A DNA stretch of 64,000 nt from an uncultured Alistipes sp. (GCA_944323075.1 CALURC010000005.1:124001-188000); one strand, 5' to 3'; counted from the stretch's first letter, positions 53,939 through 63,809 are shown. Program-made: numbers and translations. The notes: a model not told the origin generated them from the sequence alone.

Positions 53939-56131
53939 ATGGCTGATAAAAAAGATGTTGAATTGTATGATTGTTTGAAAGAGTACTTCGGTTTCGATCA
54001 TTTTAAAGGAAATCAGGAGGCTGTTATCCGCAATGTGCTGGCCGGAAAGGATACTTTTGTGCTGATGCCTACCGGTGGCGGAAAATCGTTGTGCTATCAG
54101 TTGCCTGCCTTAATGATGGAAGGGGTCGCCATTGTGATCTCTCCGCTGATTGCTCTTATGAAGAATCAGGTCGATGCGATGCGAACCTTCAGCATGGAGG
54201 AGGGAATAGCCCATTTCCTGAACTCGTCGCTGAACAAGGCTTCAGTCGCACGGGTGAAGGAGGATGTGCTGGCGGGAAAGACCAAATTGCTCTTTTTCGC
54301 CCCGGAGTCATTGACCAAAGAGGATAATGTGAATTTTTTGCGTAAGATAAAAATTTCGTTTTACGCAATCGATGAGGCGCACTGTATTTCGGAATGGGGG
54401 CACGATTTCCGTCCTGAATATCGGAGAATTCGTCCGATCATCAATGAAATAGGGCCTGCACCGTTGATCGCATTGACTGCTACGGCTACCCCGAAGGTGC
54501 AGATGGATATCCAGAAGAATTTGGGTATGCTCGATGCGACGGTTTTCAAATCGTCGTTCAACCGTCCGAATCTGTTTTACGAAGTGCGTTCGAAGACGAA
54601 TGCGACCAAAGAGATCATACGTTATATAAAGAACCACGAAGGAGAGTCGGGAATCATCTACTGCCTGAGCCGCAAGAAGGTGGAGGAGTTGGCCGAATTG
54701 TTGGCTGCTAACAACATCAAGGTGGCGCCTTACCATGCCGGAATGGATGCAGGGACACGGGCTGCAAATCAGGATAAGTTTCTGCATGAACAGGTAGATG
54801 TGATTGTGGCGACGATTGCGTTCGGAATGGGTATTGATAAACCGGATGTGCGTTACGTGATCCATTATGATATTCCGAAAAGTCTCGAGGGGTATTATCA
54901 AGAGACGGGTCGGGCCGGTCGGGATGGCCAAGGCGGACACTGTATCGCTTTTTACAGCTATAAGGATATCCAGAAGCTCGAAAAGTTCATGCAGGGAAAA
55001 CCGTTGGCCGAACAGGAGATCGGAAAACTGTTGTTGCAGGAGACGGTATCCTATGCCGAGAGTTCGGTGTGCCGGCGCAAGACTTTGCTGCACTACTTCG
55101 GGGAAGAGTTCGAAGAGGATAACTGCGGATGTTGCGATAACTGTGTCAATCCGAAGCCCCGGTTCGAAGGAATGGAGCATATCGTGCTGATGTTGAAGGT
55201 GCTTAAGGCGATCGGAGATAAATTCAAGTCGGACTATCTGGTAAATATGCTGGTCGGACGGAACAATGCGTTGATCAAGTCGTATAACCACCATAAAAGC
55301 GAATGGTTCGGTGCGGGGGATGATCATAATGATCGGTTCTGGGGAGCTGTGATTCGTCAGGCTCTGATTATGGGATTGATCGACAAGAATATAGAAAACT
55401 ACGGTTTGCTCTCGATCAATAAGGCGGGCGAGGAGTATCTGCAGAATCCCTATTCAGTAATGATGACGGCCGACCACGAGTATGAGGATGGTGATGACGA
55501 TGAAACGGTTTCGCCTCCGGCCGGAAAGGGCGGAGCAGCCGACGAAGAGTTGTATGCCATGCTGAAGGATTTACGAAAGAAAGTGGCCCGTCAGATGGAA
55601 TTGCCTCCTTTTGTCGTATTTCAGGATCCATCGCTCGAAGATATGTCCATTCAGTATCCGATTACCCTCGAAGAGATGCAAAATATTACCGGAGTGGGAG
55701 CCGGGAAAGCCCGTAAATTCGGTAAACCCTTCATCGAGTTGATCAAAAAATATGTTGAGGAGAAGGACATTATCCGGCCACAAGACATGGTGGTCAAGAG
55801 TGTGGTCAACAAAAGTGTCAACAAGGTGTTTATTATCCAGAGTATCGATCGGCAGATGGATTTCGAGGATATCGCAAAGGCGCGCGATATGGATTTCGAG
55901 GAGTTGCTTACGGAGATCGAAGCGATTGTTCATTCGGGAACGAAGTTGAATATCAAGTATTATATCGAAGAGACGGTCGATGAAGATAAGGCGGAGGAGA
56001 TTTATCTCTATTTCAAGGAGGATGCCGAAACCGATTCGCTCGAGGAGGCTGTCAAAGAGCTTGGACCCGATTTTACCGAAGAGGAGATTCGGCTTGTCCG
56101 GATTCAATTCATGAGTGAAATGGGAAATTAA
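53939..56131 (+). CDS. recQ: ATP-dependent DNA helicase RecQ
   Basis: 730 residues, longer than the 609-residue E. coli enzyme. Domains: DEAD helicase (Walker A PTGGGKS about 44-50, IDEAHCISEWGHDFR about 142), second helicase domain (TGRAGRDGQ), RQC with zinc Cys (CRRKTLLHYFG, CGCCDNC), winged helix, HRDC (about 545-610, LDDLRKK-like start and ITGVGAGKARKFG), and a further acidic C-terminal segment (about 620-730). It unwinds DNA 3'-5' in recombinational repair. A hairpin follows at 56162-56192. Confidence 0.95.
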   Translation: MADKKDVELYDCLKEYFGFDHFKGNQEAVIRNVLAGKDTFVLMPTGGGKSLCYQLPALMMEGVAIVISPLIALMKNQVDAMRTFSMEEGIAHFLNSSLNKASVARVKEDVLAGKTKLLFFAPESLTKEDNVNFLRKIKISFYAIDEAHCISEWGHDFRPEYRRIRPIINEIGPAPLIALTATATPKVQMDIQKNLGMLDATVFKSSFNRPNLFYEVRSKTNATKEIIRYIKNHEGESGIIYCLSRKKVEELAELLAANNIKVAPYHAGMDAGTRAANQDKFLHEQVDVIVATIAFGMGIDKPDVRYVIHYDIPKSLEGYYQETGRAGRDGQGGHCIAFYSYKDIQKLEKFMQGKPLAEQEIGKLLLQETVSYAESSVCRRKTLLHYFGEEFEEDNCGCCDNCVNPKPRFEGMEHIVLMLKVLKAIGDKFKSDYLVNMLVGRNNALIKSYNHHKSEWFGAGDDHNDRFWGAVIRQALIMGLIDKNIENYGLLSINKAGEEYLQNPYSVMMTADHEYEDGDDDETVSPPAGKGGAADEELYAMLKDLRKKVARQMELPPFVVFQDPSLEDMSIQYPITLEEMQNITGVGAGKARKFGKPFIELIKKYVEEKDIIRPQDMVVKSVVNKSVNKVFIIQSIDRQMDFEDIAKARDMDFEELLTEIEAIVHSGTKLNIKYYIEETVDEDKAEEIYLYFKEDAETDSLEEAVKELGPDFTEEEIRLVRIQFMSEMGN

Positions 56132-56161
56132 TGTATCGATGCAGTAATTTTGAAGTTTATG

Positions 56162-56192
56162 GTGCCGGACCTTGCTGAATGAGGGCCGGCAC
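56162..56192 (+). terminator. Hairpin after recQ
   Basis: GTGCCGG (56162-56168) pairs with CCGGCAC (56186-56192); no clear U-tract, so termination is uncertain. Confidence 0.45.
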
Positions 56193-56234
56193 ATTGTTGC
56201 TTAAGAGAAGTGGATATACTAATTTGAAAAGACA

Positions 56235-57476
56235 ATGATGAGAAAGAAAATGAGAGTAAGTTTTTGGGTAAGTGTATGCATGGCCTTGTTGGTATGTGGA
56301 TGTAGCAAAGAAGAGAGCTATGCACCGCTAACGAAGTCGGATATGAAGGTCGATGTGGTTTTGACTCCACGTGGCTTTGAAAATCAGATTTACACTTCGT
56401 ATTTGTATCAGATTCCGTTTATAACACAATATCATGGAGTTGATATCAGAGAGTTGTTTACGAAAGATCTGTTCCGTTTGTCTTTGGTGAGTGAGCGGCG
56501 GGGTGTGACTATCGAGTTGAAAATGCACGAGACCGAACTTAACGAAGAGATAACAGAACGGTACGTTTTACCGGGCGGAGGGGATACGTTGTGGATGCAA
56601 CCCCATATGGTCTGGAAGTACGATGCCTTGCGAAAGTTCGATAAAACCCGGAATATGGCTTTTCGATGGACAGTTTTATCCGATGGAGAGGAAGTCTGTA
56701 CGATTGAACGAACCTTTTCGTGTCGTTCGGTAAGTCAGTGTGTGAATGCCGTAATGGTGACTCCGTCTGAACGGATCGAGGGACTGATGTTGAATGAGGA
56801 CGGAGCTGTCGAGATTCCTGAAATGTTTGCCGGTTATGTGGAGGAAGAGAATGCAGCGATCGACGCAATCTTGGATCATGCTTTGAAGGATTGTTATCTG
56901 CCTGGAGGCTTTGATGGCTATTTGTCTGGTGATGAAGATTATCTGTTGCAGCAGATGTGTGCGATATGGTATGTGTTGCAGCAATCGAAGATCCGTTACA
57001 GCAATGCGACCGATGTGCCGGGGAGTGCTGCGTGTGTACGGGTGCAGAATGTCCGTTTTTTTGATCAGGTCTTAGCGGCTTCTCAGGCAAATTGCGTGGA
57101 GGGAACGTGTCTGTTGGCCTCGATCTATCAACGGTTCAACCTTTATCCGTATCTTATTTTGCGTCCGGACCACATGTTTTTGGGGATAGGTAATGCACAG
57201 GGAGATCTGACCTATCTTCTCGAAACGACGATGATTGGAAGTGTGGATTTGGATACTTGTTCAACCGATGAAGAGAAATGGGAAGCCAGTAAAGCCAATT
57301 TTAAGGCGGCATTGGAAGCTGGCTTAGAGGAGTTCGAAGAGGTGAAACTTCATTTGGATGCAGGAGATCCATATTATAGCGTAATCAATCTGCGTGCGGT
57401 ACGTGCGGTTATTCCGTCGATCAATTACGGCAGTGTGCGGGTCGATTCGAAAGGACAGATTGAGTGGATGAAATAG
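56235..57476 (+). CDS. Transglutaminase-like lipoprotein, unknown function
   Basis: 413 residues with a lipoprotein signal (lipobox VCGC, Cys about 23). The C-terminal half contains the pattern of a transglutaminase/cysteine-protease-like fold: Cys in QANCVEGTCLLASIYQRF (about 280-300), His in LRPDHMFLGIG (about 310-320) and an acidic residue in LLETTMIG. The N-terminal half (about 35-190) is beta-rich without a recognised family. Transglutaminase-like domains in bacteria cross-link or cleave proteins or murein. It starts 103 nt after recQ and ends 18 nt before rsmA. Whether the triad is intact cannot be judged without structure. Confidence 0.7.
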   Translation: MMRKKMRVSFWVSVCMALLVCGCSKEESYAPLTKSDMKVDVVLTPRGFENQIYTSYLYQIPFITQYHGVDIRELFTKDLFRLSLVSERRGVTIELKMHETELNEEITERYVLPGGGDTLWMQPHMVWKYDALRKFDKTRNMAFRWTVLSDGEEVCTIERTFSCRSVSQCVNAVMVTPSERIEGLMLNEDGAVEIPEMFAGYVEEENAAIDAILDHALKDCYLPGGFDGYLSGDEDYLLQQMCAIWYVLQQSKIRYSNATDVPGSAACVRVQNVRFFDQVLAASQANCVEGTCLLASIYQRFNLYPYLILRPDHMFLGIGNAQGDLTYLLETTMIGSVDLDTCSTDEEKWEASKANFKAALEAGLEEFEEVKLHLDAGDPYYSVINLRAVRAVIPSINYGSVRVDSKGQIEWMK

Positions 57477-57494
57477 CAAAGACGGAGGTAAATT

Positions 57495-58292
57495 ATGTAC
57501 GTCAGGCCGAAAAAACATTTGGGACAGCATTTTTTGACTGATTTGTCGGTGGCCCGTAGAATTGCGGGAAGCCTGAAGGCGGATCGTTGCCGTTCGGTGC
57601 TCGAGGTGGGATGCGGAACGGGAGTGCTGACGCAGTTTCTGTTGCAGCGGGACGATATTATGCTCTACGGGGCGGAGGTGGATCGGGAGAGTGTGGCCTA
57701 TCTGCATGAGAACTATCCTCAATTTTCGGACCGACTGATCGAGGGTGATTTTCTGAAGATGGATTTGGAGAAGCGCTTTCCTAAGGGTGTGAACATTATT
57801 GGAAATTTTCCGTATAACATATCGTCGCAGATCTTTTTCCGGATATTGGCGTATCGTGATCTGGTTCCGGAAGTGGTCGGAATGGTGCAACGGGAGGTTG
57901 CCGTACGGATCGCCGAAAAACCGGGAACGAAGGATTACGGAATACTGAGCGTTTTTTTGCAGGCGTATTATGACATAGAGTATCTGTTTACCGTCAGCGA
58001 GGGAGTGTTCAATCCGCCCCCGAAGGTTAAAAGTGCCGTGATCCGGTTGGTTCGTAACGGAGTAAAGCAGCTTGATTGTGATGAGCAGTTGTTCGTTAAG
58101 GTGGTGAAGGCTGTTTTCAACCAACGACGCAAGACGGTGCGAAATTCGTTACGCGCGGTATTTGGAGATTTTGGTGGCGAGGAACACGATACTTTCCCGT
58201 TGCGTCCGGAAGTGCTCGGAGTCGACCGTTTTGTCGATCTGACCAACTGGGTCGAGGCCCGTTTGAAAAATAGAGAAACTACTAACCCATAA
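57495..58292 (+). CDS. rsmA: 16S rRNA dimethyladenosine transferase
   Basis: 265 residues: KKHLGQHFLTD N-terminus, SAM-binding EVGCGTGVL, catalytic NFPYNISSQI, and FNQRRKTVRNSL near the C-terminus. It dimethylates A1518/A1519 of 16S rRNA. Closely followed by the GH78 gene (11 nt), probably by chance of packing. Confidence 0.96.
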   Translation: MYVRPKKHLGQHFLTDLSVARRIAGSLKADRCRSVLEVGCGTGVLTQFLLQRDDIMLYGAEVDRESVAYLHENYPQFSDRLIEGDFLKMDLEKRFPKGVNIIGNFPYNISSQIFFRILAYRDLVPEVVGMVQREVAVRIAEKPGTKDYGILSVFLQAYYDIEYLFTVSEGVFNPPPKVKSAVIRLVRNGVKQLDCDEQLFVKVVKAVFNQRRKTVRNSLRAVFGDFGGEEHDTFPLRPEVLGVDRFVDLTNWVEARLKNRETTNP

Positions 58293-58303
58293 AAAATACT
58301 TTC

Positions 58304-61189
58304 ATGAAACGTTTTTGGTTACTTGCCTTGTCGTTGATCTTTACGACGGGTTCGTACGCGGTCGATGTGGAGAATCTGCGTTGCGAATATATGAGCGATC
58401 CGTTGGGGATCGATGTGACGGAACCGCGTCTGAGCTGGACGCTCACTTCAAATAAAAGAGGAGATGTCCAGACAGCTTACCGCATTTTGGTGGCTTCATC
58501 CGCGGATTTGTTGAAGCGGGGGACCGGTGATGTGTGGGACAGCGGGAAAGTCGAGTCGGACCGTTCTGTTCAGGTTGAATATGAAGGGAAACCTTTACAG
58601 TCAGGAAAATCGTACTATTGGAAGGTGCAGGTGTGGGATGCTGCGGGCCGAGCGAGTGCATGGAGTGATCCGGCTGTGTGGAGCATGGGCTTGTTGGACG
58701 AAGCGGCATGGAATGGAGCCCAATGGATCGCCTACAAGGAGGATCCTCTGTGGAAATCCGAGTGGCAGGCCCATAAGGAGGCAGAGTCCCGTACGGCCAA
58801 ATTGGAATGGCCTTGGTATAATGGAATGGGAAAATCGATTTGGGAATTGTACGATATGGCCTCCCCGTATTACGATCCGTCACCTTTGTTCCGAAAAGAG
58901 TTTGAGGTGGAGCGTAAGGTGATGCGAGCCATGCTCTACATCACGGGAGTAGGCTACTATGAGGCCTATCTGAACGGAGACCGGGTCGGAGATCATGTGC
59001 TTGATCCGGCGTGGACGAACTACCATCTCCGGACCTTTTATGTGACCTACGATGTGACCCGACAGGTGAAAAAAGGAGAGAATGCGATCGGTATTATGGT
59101 CGGTCGGGGACAGTATAATCCGCTATGTAACGATATATGGCGGCTGAATCAGTCGCGGTGGGTCGGACAACCCAAGGCTATTGCACAGCTCCGGATCGAA
59201 TATTCGGACGGCACGACAGCGTGTGTGGTTACGGACGGAAGTTGGAAAACGATCGGCGGTCCGGTCATTTTCGATGATACGCGTCAGGGCGAGCTGTATG
59301 ATGCCCGGCTCGACCGAGAGGGTTGGAGTTTGCCGGCATACGACGACTCGGAGTGGAATACGGTTGCTGTCGTTGCAGGCAGCGGTCCGTTGCGGGCTCA
59401 AATGATGCCTCCGGTACGTCGTTTCGAGCCTATTGTTCCTGTTCGTACGGTCGATAAAGGAGAGAATCGCAGGGTGTACGATCTCGGTCGCAACATTGCG
59501 GGTTGGGCTCGGGTGAAGGTAAGCGGCCCTGCCGGAACACGGGTAACGGTCGAGTATTGTGAGTTGCCGTCTGATCCGCAGCTGGTTTCCGACCTGCATC
59601 CGTCGAAAATGCGGTTTGAGATTTCCGATCCGGACTACGCCTCGTTCTACGACAAAGCGATCAACCTCCGTCAGCAGAATGGCTACATCCTGAAAGGTTC
59701 GGGCGATGAAACGTTCGAGTGTCGTTTCTCGTATAAAGGGTTTCAGTATGTTCGTGTGACGGCCGATCCAGGCGTAAAGATCGAGACAGTTGAAGGTATA
59801 CCTGTTCATACGGATTTACAAGAGGCCGGTTCGTTTGCTTGTTCCAATGAGACGGTCAACCGCCTGCAGTCGATGTCTCGGGCGACGATGTTGAATAATT
59901 TTCATAGTATACCGACCGATTGTCCACATCGCGAGAAACAGGGATGGACGGCCGATACCTACATGACAGACCAGACGGCGATCTATAACTTCGACATGGC
60001 GGCTTTTTATACCAAATGGACAGAAGATTTGGCGGGTACGGCCGATGCCGAGGGGGGATTGTGTACGGTGGCTCCGTCGACCGGTTATGACCAGAGTATA
60101 TCGACGGTATGGCCGGCTGCTATTGTTTTTGTCCCTTGGGATTTGTATACCTATTACGGGGACAAGAAAGTTATGGAACAACATTACGAGACGATGAAAC
60201 GTTTTGTGGAGCACTCCTCGCGGCGCCATGTTGAAGGTAAGCCTGAAATCATACGAGAAGTGCTTGGCGACTGGGTTTCGCCTCACATGACCCTGTCCGA
60301 TGATCTGACCTCATACGATATGGCCCCGCCCGAAGGGTTGACGCTTTACGGTACGGCCTCCTACTACCGAGCTGTAAAATATCTGGCACGCATTGCACGG
60401 GTTTTGGATAAGAAGGAAGAGGCGGAACATCTGGAACGTTGGGCTGCAGGTATTGCCGAACGGTTCAATCAGGAGTTTTTCGATACGGAACGGAATATCT
60501 ATCATGGAGATATTCCGACCGGTTACCGGCAGGCGGCAAATGTCGTTCCGTTGGAGTACGGCTTGGTTCCCGAAACGTTGTATGGTGAGGTGTTGGATGG
60601 TTTGTATGCTGATCTGGACCGGACGAACGACCGGATCGGAACAGGTTTTGTCGGTACCATGGCGATGATGGACCTGATTCCGCAACTCGATCCGGAACGT
60701 GCCTATCGGATAGCAACGCAGCCCGAATATCCCGGATGGGGTTTTATGGTAAAAAGCGGGGCCAATACGATGTGGGAGACATGGGACGGAGCTTCCTCAA
60801 GGAATCATCCTCCGTTCTGTCTGATCAGCGGCTATTTTTATAAATATTTGGCGGGAATCCGTTGTGCAGCTGATGCTCCGGGATTCAAACGGTTCGTGAT
60901 CGATCCGTCGGTTGTCGGCGACCTGACCTTTGTCGAGGCATGGCACGAATCGATGTATGGACGCATCCGCAGCGAATGGCAACGTGAGGGCAATCGTTTT
61001 TCGATGAAGGTTTCGGTGCCGGTCAACACGACAGCGGTTATCCATGTGCCCACGTCGGATCTGGATTCCGTGACGGAGTCGGGACGTCCGGTTGCTTCGT
61101 CTTCTGGAATCAAGTATTTGGGTATGGAGCAGGGAAAGGCGCTTTATGAAGTGGGTTCCGGAGACTATTCGTTTGAAGCTTTATTGTAG
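58304..61189 (+). CDS. Exported GH78 alpha-L-rhamnosidase
   Basis: 961 residues with a signal peptide (about 1-19). Domain order: Ig-like N-terminal module with SWTLTSNKRG and YYWKVQVWDA (about 25-130), Bac_rhamnosid N beta-sandwich (about 180-380, with TGVGYYEAYLNG and ITGV), a second beta module, the (alpha/alpha)6 barrel (about 500-860) with the catalytic-region motif TDCPHREKQGW and YMTDQTAI, and a C-terminal beta domain. It removes terminal L-rhamnose from plant or microbial glycans. No SusC/D or regulator is adjacent, so this is a stand-alone gene next to housekeeping genes. Confidence 0.93.
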   Translation: MKRFWLLALSLIFTTGSYAVDVENLRCEYMSDPLGIDVTEPRLSWTLTSNKRGDVQTAYRILVASSADLLKRGTGDVWDSGKVESDRSVQVEYEGKPLQSGKSYYWKVQVWDAAGRASAWSDPAVWSMGLLDEAAWNGAQWIAYKEDPLWKSEWQAHKEAESRTAKLEWPWYNGMGKSIWELYDMASPYYDPSPLFRKEFEVERKVMRAMLYITGVGYYEAYLNGDRVGDHVLDPAWTNYHLRTFYVTYDVTRQVKKGENAIGIMVGRGQYNPLCNDIWRLNQSRWVGQPKAIAQLRIEYSDGTTACVVTDGSWKTIGGPVIFDDTRQGELYDARLDREGWSLPAYDDSEWNTVAVVAGSGPLRAQMMPPVRRFEPIVPVRTVDKGENRRVYDLGRNIAGWARVKVSGPAGTRVTVEYCELPSDPQLVSDLHPSKMRFEISDPDYASFYDKAINLRQQNGYILKGSGDETFECRFSYKGFQYVRVTADPGVKIETVEGIPVHTDLQEAGSFACSNETVNRLQSMSRATMLNNFHSIPTDCPHREKQGWTADTYMTDQTAIYNFDMAAFYTKWTEDLAGTADAEGGLCTVAPSTGYDQSISTVWPAAIVFVPWDLYTYYGDKKVMEQHYETMKRFVEHSSRRHVEGKPEIIREVLGDWVSPHMTLSDDLTSYDMAPPEGLTLYGTASYYRAVKYLARIARVLDKKEEAEHLERWAAGIAERFNQEFFDTERNIYHGDIPTGYRQAANVVPLEYGLVPETLYGEVLDGLYADLDRTNDRIGTGFVGTMAMMDLIPQLDPERAYRIATQPEYPGWGFMVKSGANTMWETWDGASSRNHPPFCLISGYFYKYLAGIRCAADAPGFKRFVIDPSVVGDLTFVEAWHESMYGRIRSEWQREGNRFSMKVSVPVNTTAVIHVPTSDLDSVTESGRPVASSSGIKYLGMEQGKALYEVGSGDYSFEALL

Positions 61190-61295
61190 CCGGTTCAGGC
61201 AGATTGAGTCGATGCAGACCCGAGCGGCGTGAAAAAAGAAAAAGTCGATCCGCTTCCGTGAAAGATGAGTATCACTCCGAAATAAAAGTGAAAAA

Positions 61296-62591
61296 ATGAT
61301 AATCGATGACATAGCGCTTACGATGCATCCTGAGGTGGGGCCTCGGACGGCCATCCATTTGATCGAATGCTTCGGATCGGCCGAACGGATCTTTGCGGCG
61401 ACCGAGCAGGAGCTCATCGAACGTGCAGGGATTCGTCCGGCCGTGGCGCGAAGTCTGAGTCGGAGGGAGTATCATCCCGCGGCCGATCGGGAATTGCAGT
61501 TTGTGTCCGAATACGGCATACGGGTTTTGGCATCGGATGATCCGCTCTATCCGGAACGGCTGAAGGAGTGTCCGGACTATCCACATGTTCTTTATGTTCG
61601 GGGTACGGCTGATCTGAATGCCGGAAAGTGGATTTCGTTTGTCGGTACGCGCAAGATGACTCATTACGGCCGACGGGCGTGTGAAAAGATCATTGGCGAA
61701 CTGGCTTCCCTGTGTCCCGATACAGTGGTGGTTAGCGGTTTGGCCTATGGTGTGGATATTACAGCGCACCGAGCTGCAATGGATGCAGGGCTGACGACCG
61801 TCGGAGTCGTTGCACATCCGTTGAACCGGATTTATCCCGCACCCCATACCGGAAGCGCCCGACGGATGATCGAAACGGGTGGTGCACTGATCAGTGAATA
61901 TCATTCCGGGTGCCGGATGGAGCGTTCCAATTTCGTACAGCGCAACCGGATAATTGCCGGAATGAGTGACGGAACGTTGATCGTAGAGTCGCCTCGGAAA
62001 GGAGGTTCGTTGATTACGGCGGATATGGCCGACGGCTACCATCGGACGGTAATGGCGGTTCCCGGCCGAATCGATGATTCGTTTTCGGAAGGGACCAATC
62101 ATCTTATCCGTAGTTTGAAGGCCTGTATGGTCTGCAGCGGAAAAGATGTGCTGGATGCCTTGGGGTGGGAATCTGTTGTGACAGCTTCTGCCGTGTCGGA
62201 ACAGGAGCTTTTTCAACCGTCAGCGTCTTTTCAGTTGTCGGAATCTCATCGTCAATCCGAACCCTCACAGTCGTCGGAGTCTCTCTTTGCCTCCGAATCT
62301 TTTCAGCTTTTGGAACCTCTTCACTCTTCCGAACCTTTCGGTCAACCGGAAACGGATTTAAAATTGGAAGCGAAAGAATCCATAATTTCATCGTCGTCCA
62401 CTTCTCGTCCACAGACCGAGCAGGAACGTCTGTTGTCATGTATCGGGGCAGATGACCCGGTATCCGTAGAGGAGTTGAGCATTACAACCGGAATTCCGGT
62501 TCAAAAATTGGCCGTGCTGTTGCTCGATCTGGAGTTGTCGGGTGCAGTCCGGTCCCATCATGGAGGTTTTTATGTCAGAAGCAAAGTATAA
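61296..62591 (+). CDS. dprA: DNA-processing protein DprA with Ser/Glu-rich linker
   Basis: 431 residues. N-terminal SAM-like/HhH segment, Rossmann domain (about 80-290) with SFVGTRKMTHYG, SGLAYGVDITAH and QRNRIIAGMSD, an unusual 70-residue low-complexity linker (about 300-370) rich in Ser, Glu, Gln and Phe/Leu with repeating S-E units, then the C-terminal winged helix (about 375-431). DprA loads RecA onto incoming single-stranded DNA in transformation. Overlaps tatD by 20 nt. Confidence 0.93.
   Translation: MIIDDIALTMHPEVGPRTAIHLIECFGSAERIFAATEQELIERAGIRPAVARSLSRREYHPAADRELQFVSEYGIRVLASDDPLYPERLKECPDYPHVLYVRGTADLNAGKWISFVGTRKMTHYGRRACEKIIGELASLCPDTVVVSGLAYGVDITAHRAAMDAGLTTVGVVAHPLNRIYPAPHTGSARRMIETGGALISEYHSGCRMERSNFVQRNRIIAGMSDGTLIVESPRKGGSLITADMADGYHRTVMAVPGRIDDSFSEGTNHLIRSLKACMVCSGKDVLDALGWESVVTASAVSEQELFQPSASFQLSESHRQSEPSQSSESLFASESFQLLEPLHSSEPFGQPETDLKLEAKESIISSSSTSRPQTEQERLLSCIGADDPVSVEELSITTGIPVQKLAVLLLDLELSGAVRSHHGGFYVRSKV
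62196..62350 (+). repeat. Imperfect short repeats coding the dprA linker
   Basis: Degenerate repeats of about 9-18 nt (tctTTTCAG..., TCCGAA/TCGGAA) code for the Ser-Glu-rich linker of DprA. Such tracts expand and contract by slippage, so length may vary between strains. Confidence 0.55.
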
Positions 62592-63387
62592 TATGATGAT
62601 CGATACCCATTCGCACATCTACGACGAACAGTTCGATGAGGATCGGGACGAAACGGTTTCCCTGGCTCTTGATGCGGGTGTCGGAAAAATTTTGTTGCCG
62701 GCAATCGACCGAGAGTCTTACGAAGCGATGTTTGCCTTGTCCCGTCGCTATCCGGAGTTGTGCCGTCCGATGATGGGGCTCCATCCTACCTCGGTGAACG
62801 AAAATCCCCATTACAAAGAGGATCTTCAGCTGGTTGCCGATTATTTGAAATGCCCTCCCGAAGGTATCGCCTTTTGTGGAGTGGGAGAGATCGGATTGGA
62901 TCTGTATTGGAACAGAGATTATCGTACGGAGCAGGAGTATGCACTCAGGTATCAGATCGATTTGGCGTTGCAGTACGATTTGCCGATTGTGTTGCACACC
63001 CGAGAGGCATGGGAAGAGATGTGTACCTTGTTAGAAAGTTATCGGGGTACTGGTTTGCGCGGAATCGTGCACAGCTTCAGCGGAACACTCGAGCACTACC
63101 GTTTTCTTCGGGAGATCGGAACGTTTTGTTTCGGGATAGGCGGTCCTATAACATATAAAAAATCTCCGGTGGCGAATTTTTTGAGTTCGATGTCGTTGGA
63201 TGATTTGGTACTGGAGACCGATTCGCCCTATTTGTCTCCGGTTCCGTATCGGGGTAAACGAAACGAGAGTAGTCGTTTGGTGCTGATATGTAACCGGATT
63301 GCTGAATTATACGGTGTGGCCCCGGAAGAGATAGAAGAGCGGACAACCCGAAATACATATCGGATTTTTGGTGACAGGATTGAGTAA
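62572..63387 (+). CDS. tatD: TatD-family metal-dependent deoxyribonuclease
   Basis: 271 residues from ATG 62572, preceded by a GGAGG site 5-6 nt upstream and lying inside the end of dprA. Metal-binding DTHSHIYDEQF, VGEIGLDLYW, LHTREAWEEM and ETDSPYLSPVPYRGKRNES. A 3'-5' DNA exonuclease or related hydrolase. tRNA-Ser follows 143 nt later. Confidence 0.94.
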   Translation: MSEAKYNMMIDTHSHIYDEQFDEDRDETVSLALDAGVGKILLPAIDRESYEAMFALSRRYPELCRPMMGLHPTSVNENPHYKEDLQLVADYLKCPPEGIAFCGVGEIGLDLYWNRDYRTEQEYALRYQIDLALQYDLPIVLHTREAWEEMCTLLESYRGTGLRGIVHSFSGTLEHYRFLREIGTFCFGIGGPITYKKSPVANFLSSMSLDDLVLETDSPYLSPVPYRGKRNESSRLVLICNRIAELYGVAPEEIEERTTRNTYRIFGDRIE

Positions 63388-63530
63388 AAAGTGGTTTTAG
63401 GATCGTATAAAAGTCAAAAAAAAGATTTTAAGGAGCGAAATAGGGAAAAATTCGGAAAAAATTCGTACATTGCCGCGCCTTTCGGAAGATATAGTCTGAG
63501 GACGAGTTTTTCCGGAGGGGATAAGGAAAA

Positions 63531-63621
63531 GGAGAAGTGTCCGAGCGGTCGAAGGAGCACGCCTGGAAAGTGTGTATACCTCAAAAGGGTATCGCGGGTT
63601 CGAATCCCGCCTTCTCCGCCA
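63531..63621 (+). tRNA. tRNA-Ser (anticodon GGA)
   Basis: 91 nt including an encoded CCA. Acceptor GGAGAAG/CTTCTCC with discriminator G, anticodon stem CACGC/GTGTG with loop CTGGAAA (anticodon GGA), a long variable arm typical of tRNA-Ser, and T arm CGGGTTCGAATCCCG. It reads TCC and TCT codons. Confidence 0.95.
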
Positions 63622-63688
63622 GAACGGTTGAACGGGAAGAGCAAGTTTTGTGTTGAGCCATTCAGCCGGACAGGTTAGTAAAAAAGAT

Positions 63689-63727
63689 AGTCCCGTAAAG
63701 CAAATCAAGGTTTTATGGGACTTTTTA
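63689..63727 (+). terminator. Terminator after tRNA-Ser
   Basis: AGTCCCGTAAA (63689-63699) pairs with TTTATGGGACT (63712-63722), one G-T wobble, followed by T-run. Confidence 0.78.
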
Positions 63728-63750
63728 TTTCAGAAATTAAAAATCGAATA

Positions 63751-63784
63751 AGAAGACAGGTTGGAATTTTCCAACCTGTCTTCT
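63751..63784 (-). terminator. Perfect inverted repeat terminating the LRR gene
   Basis: AGAAGACAGGTTGGAA (63751-63766) and TTCCAACCTGTCTTCT (63769-63784) are perfectly complementary, with only TT between them. It lies about 25 nt past the stop of the minus-strand gene; flanking T-rich sequence on both sides allows bidirectional use. Confidence 0.75.
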
Positions 63785-63809
63785 TTCTAATAATATGAGC
63801 AATAGCAAA

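Noticed and set aside
54308-55327. Minus-strand open frame of 339 codons
   Set aside because: Antisense to recQ, with recQ helicase motifs intact on the plus strand.
61272-62216. Minus-strand open frame of 314 codons
   Set aside because: Antisense to dprA; no recognisable domain.
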